From the NCBI GenBank assembly GCA_002400405.1, contig DHFM01000073.1, positions 541-16,908 of the forward strand: a stretch of 16,368 bases of DNA. Reading direction: 5' to 3'. This document shows positions 13,053 through 16,368 of this stretch, piece by piece. Within the stretch, counting starts at the first letter, position 1; each line of letters begins with the position of its first letter. Made by a program: the position numbers and the translations under genes. Source of the stretch: Candidatus Moranbacteria bacterium UBA4824. GTDB lineage: Bacteria; Patescibacteriota; Minisyncoccia; Moranbacterales; UBA2206. The notes under the pieces are model-generated. The model was not told the origin of the DNA. It ran no database searches and saw only the letters and a list, made by a program, of their open reading frames with translations.

Positions 13053-13154
13053 TCATTTAGAGTAATTATTCAAATCATTTAGCGCTAATTCTGCGGCCAA
13101 AGAAGAAACTTCAAATTTTTTAGCAATATTATCGGCAATATATGAATTAACCAT
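13053..13154 (-). pseudogene. Probable ImmA/IrrE-type remnant overlapping xre
   Basis: A 33-codon frame, MVNSYIADNIAKKF then EVSSLAAELALNDLNNYSK, starts inside the end of xre (8-nt overlap). The IAKKFEVSSLAAELAL stretch resembles the last helix of ImmA/IrrE metallopeptidases (FxVSxxAxxxRL), the usual downstream partner of Xre regulators, also with overlapping start. The HExxH core is absent, so if the reading is right most of the gene has been deleted. Short length keeps confidence low. Confidence 0.4.
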
Positions 13155-13530
13155 TTTTTATTAAGTTAATCATATTGTCAATTTCCTCCTTGGTAGGTTT
13201 TCGGTTTTTGAGCGTTCGGAAAAATGCCGGAAGAGCCGCCACCAATTCTTTTTCTTCCATAATTTCAAAAGGGATGATTCCTTGCGCGATATTGGCTTTA
13301 TAGATAAATTCATTGAATTTTTTATCGCTTTTTTTCAGTCCCAATGTTTTCGCCCAAAGTTCCAGTGTTTTTTTGTCAGATGGCGGAGATATTTTCCCTC
13401 TTTCAATTTTGCTCCAATTGCTGGGATCATAATTCACTTTTCGGCACATTTCCCGCAAAGTAAGTTCTTTTTTTATTCGGAGTTCATATAGAAATTCTCC
13501 GAATTTTTTCAAGTTTTCATTTATTTTCAT
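13147..13530 (-). CDS. Xre-family HTH transcriptional regulator
   Basis: 127 residues. Cro/CI-type helix-turn-helix at about 12-66: LYELRIKKELTLREMCRKVNYDPSNWSKIERGKISPP, with recognition-helix region DPSNWSKIERGK (35-46). The C-terminal half (67-127) is basic and helical with no recognised domain. This type often pairs with an ImmA/IrrE peptidase or a toxin; here only a short overlapping remnant follows. An inverted repeat over its promoter (13555-13574) suggests autoregulation. The ATG at 13528-13530 is used; there is no strong SD. Confidence 0.9.
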   Translation of the reverse strand: MKINENLKKFGEFLYELRIKKELTLREMCRKVNYDPSNWSKIERGKISPPSDKKTLELWAKTLGLKKSDKKFNEFIYKANIAQGIIPFEIMEEKELVAALPAFFRTLKNRKPTKEEIDNMINLIKNG

Positions 13531-13554
13531 TTATTTTATCTTAATATTTATCCT

Positions 13555-13591
13555 TGTGGTATAATATTACCACACTAAATATTACTGTCAA
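13555..13591 (-). promoter_or_regulatory. xre promoter with overlapping palindromic operator
   Basis: Minus strand: perfect -35 TTGACA (13586-13591), then AATATT (13563-13568) at 17 nt, or TATTAT at 19 nt. A perfect inverted repeat TGTGGTA-N6-TACCACA (13555-13574) covers the -10, the usual layout for Xre self-repression. The plus strand of the same palindrome contains an extended -10 (TGGTATAAT), but no plus-strand gene follows that I can support. Confidence 0.65.
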
Positions 13592-13608
13592 GTGCCCCGA
13601 TTTATTTC

Positions 13609-13632
13609 AAAAAAACCAGCCCTCGCGAGCTG
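13609..13632 (-). terminator. Terminator of the mod-res transcript
   Basis: 6-bp stem CAGCTC / GGGCTG with one G-U pair and a GCGA tetraloop, followed by GTTTTTTTG on the minus strand. It comes after fragment 2 and just before the xre promoter. Confidence 0.7.
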
Positions 13633-13652
13633 AGGAAATTATGCAGTCTTGC

Positions 13653-13823
13653 CTACTCCTTAGTCAATTCCACCCTCAGCCTCTTCGCCAAAACACTTCC
13701 GTCGTCATTTTTATATTCCCCTTCTTGAATTTCGGTCATAGGAAGCCCAAGAGATTTCAGCGCTTTATGCGAAGCTCCATTTTCCGCCATATGCGCCACT
13801 ATTTTTTGCGCGCCAAGTTGAAA
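13653..13823 (-). pseudogene. C-terminal gene fragment 2 (related to fragment 1)
   Basis: A 56-codon open frame after TAA: FQLGAQKIVAHMAENGASHK, ALKSLGLPMTEIQEGEYK, NDDGSVLAKRLRVELTKE, then TAG. An internal ATG at 13788-13790 could start a 45-residue protein, but no SD precedes it. It shares its C-terminal half with fragment 1. It lies 33 nt after the res stop, inside the mod-res transcript, ahead of the terminator. Family unrecognised; it may be a live small protein rather than a remnant. Confidence 0.5.
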
Positions 13824-13833
13824 TTATTTTTTG

Positions 13834-13850
13834 ATGTAAGTAATTAATTA
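13834..13850 (-). repeat. 17-bp direct repeat, copy 2
   Basis: ATGTAAGTAATTAATTA, identical to 13031-13047; here it continues to form the perfect palindrome GTAATTAATTAC (13840-13851). It falls between the res stop and fragment 2. The two copies bracket fragment 2, xre and the ImmA-like remnant. Confidence 0.7.
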
Positions 13851-13856
13851 CATAAT

Positions 13857-16109
13857 TTAATTTAAATCCAAAAACTTCCATTCTTTCAGATCACTTAGAT
13901 TATATTCATACTTCTCACTATCATTATATCGCCATTGATTATCAACTGGTATAATAATTCCACCAAAAAGTTTTTTGCTTTTCTTTTTCTGATCTTTAAT
14001 ATATTTTGCCAATCCCTCTGCTCGCTCTTTCGCACTTTCGGCCGTTTGACCTTTTTTTGTATCTAAAAGCCAAACATCGCCATTTTTCAATTGCACAATA
14101 AAGTCGATATAGAAGGCTGATTTCTTCCTATTTTTATCGATATAAGGAACGGCAAAATAATTAATTTCGCCCTGTCCATTTTTAAACCACCATTCAACTT
14201 TTTTTGCTTTATCAAGATAATCAATAAATTCAGTTTCAACTTTGCTGTCCTCTTCATAACCGCCAAACAAGTTTGTCTGATTATTTTCTACAAATTTTGA
14301 ATAATACGGAATCATTATGGATTTTTTATAATTTCTTGCCTTGTATTTACTATTATAACTAATTATTCTGGGAACATTCCAAATTAAATTTTCAATCTCT
14401 CTTTCTTCATCTTTCGCAACAATAGTTCGTTTATATTCTTCGCGAGCCATTGTTAATGTTTTACCAACTTCCTCGATATTGTCTGGATTTAAAATAATCT
14501 TATAAAAAGCAGGGTCATCATTCTCAAATTTCATCACTCGCGTAAAGAATTTATTAAGTGCACTTTTTATGCGATCCATTGAATCAAAGGTTGCAAATTC
14601 TCCCGTACTAGCTTTGCAAAATAAGTCATAATACATTTGTATTTCTGTATCCGGAGAATGATAATTCATTATTGAATGCTCAATCGCTCTAGCCTTATCG
14701 ATATTGATTATTTTTCCATCAACAATTACTTCATTTGATATTTCCGTTTTTTTTAAATTTAGATTATTTTTTAAATCCAACTTTTCAGCAATATCCATAA
14801 AGATCTTTGAAAATTCACCCGACAGTCTTGTCTTTTCGCGTTGTCTTTTAAAATGAATTGACGGTAAATTCAAATCAGCATAAACCGCATCATTTCTTTT
14901 TGCATCTTGAATAGTAAAATATTCTTTAGCAATCTCATCTCCAAGTTTTATTTCGCTTACTCCAATATTTGTAAAAACATACGCCTTGTTTAATTCTGTG
15001 TGTTTTTCATAATGATGAAATTCTGGCATGCGCATTATGCGTCCAACCGTTTGAAGTAAAAAAACTTTACTTTCAGTTTCTCTAAAGATCACTAGAATTT
15101 GAGCGCGCGGGCAATCCCATCCAAGAGCAATTGCTTGCTTAAAAATTAAAACCTCAACTTCATTTGTTCCTTTTTCAATATTTACCAAATTCGGAGTTTT
15201 ATTGTCCGCAAGCCAAATAGCTAAACGATCATTGTCTTCAGTAATATCATATTTTCTTTTTAATATTTTTTGAACATCCGTCAAAATATCTTTATCCAAA
15301 TCATTAATACCTTTCTGTAAATTAGGCAATTGAATAAGTAAAAGTGGATTTATATCGCCTCCTTCGGCCTTATAAGCATCCATAAGTTCTTTTCTTTTTT
15401 CAATTGCCGCTTCAATCACCATTTCACGACTACTTTTTCCATCAACTTTAAATTTATTAAATTCTGGGTTGATAGCAATTTCTTTTTTAATCATCCCTTC
15501 CGCAACAACCTTTTCAAAGTGAACTTTCACATGCCCATCTGGATCATTAAATACTGGTGTGGCTGAAATTTCCAATGTAATTTTTGCAGAAATATCTGCA
15601 CGCACTCTTGTTGCATTTGGCCCTAAATTAGTGTGATGACTTTCATCCACGATTAAAATTATTTCTCGTCCTGCTTGTTTAGTATTCTCAACAATATTAG
15701 AAAGATTTTTTCCTTTTTCATTCTCACGAATATAAACACGGTCTTGATTATAAATTTTTTCCCAATTTAAAAATAAAATTTCATTTTTTCCGATAATATT
15801 ATTCTGCAAATCTTCAAAATATGAGTAACGAAAAATATTTTCGAAATTATGCTCTAGGGATTTTTTACTTTGATCATGTAAATCACGAACACAAATCCAA
15901 ATAAACGAAAACTGCTTGTCATCTTCTCGATCGAGTGGATTAACGAGTCGCTTCAAAAACTCACCGGTCATTATCGTTTTTCCAGAACCAGTCGGAGCTT
16001 CAAAAATACAAAGCTTGTTTCCATCCAATTCCAAAAGCTCATTGATTTTATTTTTCAATTCTTCAACTTTCTCGTCTTGATATTCTTTTAATTGTAAGTT
16101 CATTAACAT
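13857..16109 (-). CDS. res: Type III-like restriction endonuclease subunit (Res)
   Basis: 750-residue SF2 helicase-nuclease. Helicase motifs: Walker A APTGSGKT (38-45), motif II DESH (155-158), motif III ISATP (181-185), motif V around FKQAIALGWDCPRAQIL (323-339), motif VI QTVGRIMRMP (353-362). A PD-(D/E)xK nuclease lies near the C-terminus: Asp669 in FYIDFIVQL and Asp683-x-Lys685 in WLLDTKKGQ, with Glu627 a possible earlier ligand. Together these mark the Res subunit of type III restriction-modification systems, which needs Mod for DNA recognition. It is shorter than many Res proteins (about 900-1000). The upstream gene (a probable Mod C-terminus) ends 3 nt before the ATG at 16107-16109, so they are coupled. 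A second in-frame ATG is at 16101-16103. No SD is visible. Confidence 0.9.
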   Translation of the reverse strand: MLMNLQLKEYQDEKVEELKNKINELLELDGNKLCIFEAPTGSGKTIMTGEFLKRLVNPLDREDDKQFSFIWICVRDLHDQSKKSLEHNFENIFRYSYFEDLQNNIIGKNEILFLNWEKIYNQDRVYIRENEKGKNLSNIVENTKQAGREIILIVDESHHTNLGPNATRVRADISAKITLEISATPVFNDPDGHVKVHFEKVVAEGMIKKEIAINPEFNKFKVDGKSSREMVIEAAIEKRKELMDAYKAEGGDINPLLLIQLPNLQKGINDLDKDILTDVQKILKRKYDITEDNDRLAIWLADNKTPNLVNIEKGTNEVEVLIFKQAIALGWDCPRAQILVIFRETESKVFLLQTVGRIMRMPEFHHYEKHTELNKAYVFTNIGVSEIKLGDEIAKEYFTIQDAKRNDAVYADLNLPSIHFKRQREKTRLSGEFSKIFMDIAEKLDLKNNLNLKKTEISNEVIVDGKIINIDKARAIEHSIMNYHSPDTEIQMYYDLFCKASTGEFATFDSMDRIKSALNKFFTRVMKFENDDPAFYKIILNPDNIEEVGKTLTMAREEYKRTIVAKDEEREIENLIWNVPRIISYNSKYKARNYKKSIMIPYYSKFVENNQTNLFGGYEEDSKVETEFIDYLDKAKKVEWWFKNGQGEINYFAVPYIDKNRKKSAFYIDFIVQLKNGDVWLLDTKKGQTAESAKERAEGLAKYIKDQKKKSKKLFGGIIIPVDNQWRYNDSEKYEYNLSDLKEWKFLDLN

Positions 16110-16112
16110 AGC

Positions 16113-16368
16113 TTATTTTTTGAAAATTTCTAAATAAATACGCAAGATAACTGCCGGGATTGGCTTTAAAATATATTTGTTTTTCAGTCCCTTAAATTCC
16201 TTTTCTGGCGTTGCCTCATTATAAGAAAAACAATAAACTACAAAACTACCATTGTGTTTTTCCGCTTCTTTTTTGAAATCATCTATTGCATCAGTGTCAA
16301 AAATAACACCCAGAAACTTTTTGTTTTTCTGATAAATTTTAAAATCAAATTCGCGGTCAACGATTAAA
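16113..16368 (-). CDS. mod: C-terminus of probable type III DNA methyltransferase (Mod), partial
   Basis: An open frame enters from the right edge and ends at TAA (16113-16115); 84 residues are visible: LIVDREFDFKIYQKNKKFLG and on to KYILKPIPAVILRIYLEIFKK. The LKPIP-x-x-I-L-R-I-Y-x-x-I-F ending resembles the C-termini of adenine-specific DNA methyltransferases that travel with Res-type subunits. The catalytic motifs (FxGxG, DPPY) lie outside the window, so the call rests on this tail and the res neighbour. The short spacing to res indicates one transcript. Confidence 0.6.
   Translation of the reverse strand, partial: LIVDREFDFKIYQKNKKFLGVIFDTDAIDDFKKEAEKHNGSFVVYCFSYNEATPEKEFKGLKNKYILKPIPAVILRIYLEIFKK

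Noticed and set aside
13554..13847. Plus-strand open frame of 97 codons after an extended -10-like TGGTATAAT
   Set aside because: Composition looks like the reverse of fragment 2, the terminator and the intergenic DNA; no SD and no protein-like pattern. The TATAAT is part of the xre operator palindrome.

Overview
AT-rich bacterial DNA that looks like a Candidate Phyla Radiation (Patescibacteria, probably Parcubacteria-like) genome. The evidence is a compact layout of short operons, PEP synthase and pyruvate kinase side by side in a sparse metabolism, a Mur ligase and a FemAB-like protein of the kind seen in these lineages, and many dispersed palindromic repeats. This placement is inference from gene content and style; no rRNA, tRNA or CRISPR array was seen. 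TAA, TAG and TGA all act as ordinary stops.

Layout, left to right (nearly everything is on the minus strand): (1) 87-3255, PEP synthase (ppsA) followed by an LpxH-like metallophosphoesterase broken by one in-frame TAA. (2) 3256-4650, an unrecognised 355-residue protein with its own strong promoter, near-consensus Shine-Dalgarno and terminator. Its last ~30 codons are GC-rich, A-poor and almost all NNY, and a short hairpin follows the stop: it looks like the variable protein of a diversity-generating retroelement (DGR). (3) 4650-5120, a repeat-packed intergenic region. (4) 5123-6680, pyruvate kinase behind a leader made of TTCGTA-type inverted repeats. (5) 6744-9092, a lemA - FMN-split-barrel protein - htpX cluster followed by a small DUF4870-like membrane protein; a decayed tail of a second htpX lies between htpX and the small gene. 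(6) 9200-9640, the only plus-strand gene, a DUF212 (PAP2-related) membrane protein, divergent from lemA. (7) 9707-12893, ruvA - femAB-like - murE-like. These last two genes carry five palindromic repeats inserted in frame inside their coding sequence. (8) 12894-13856, an Xre regulator, a probable ImmA/IrrE remnant and two related C-terminal gene fragments, each preceded by the same 17-bp direct repeat. (9) 13857-16368, a type III-like restriction subunit (Res) and the C-terminus of its probable methyltransferase partner (Mod), cut by the window edge.

How the parts fit: ppsA and pyk are opposing enzymes at the PEP/pyruvate node. The murE-like and femAB-like genes belong to peptidoglycan precursor synthesis and cross-bridge formation. 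LemA/HtpX is a membrane quality-control pair. Res/Mod with the Xre/ImmA remnants forms a small defence-like, decaying island next to ruvA. The most unusual content is the DGR-like variable gene, the set of repeat elements exapted as protein segments, and the trail of decayed gene ends.
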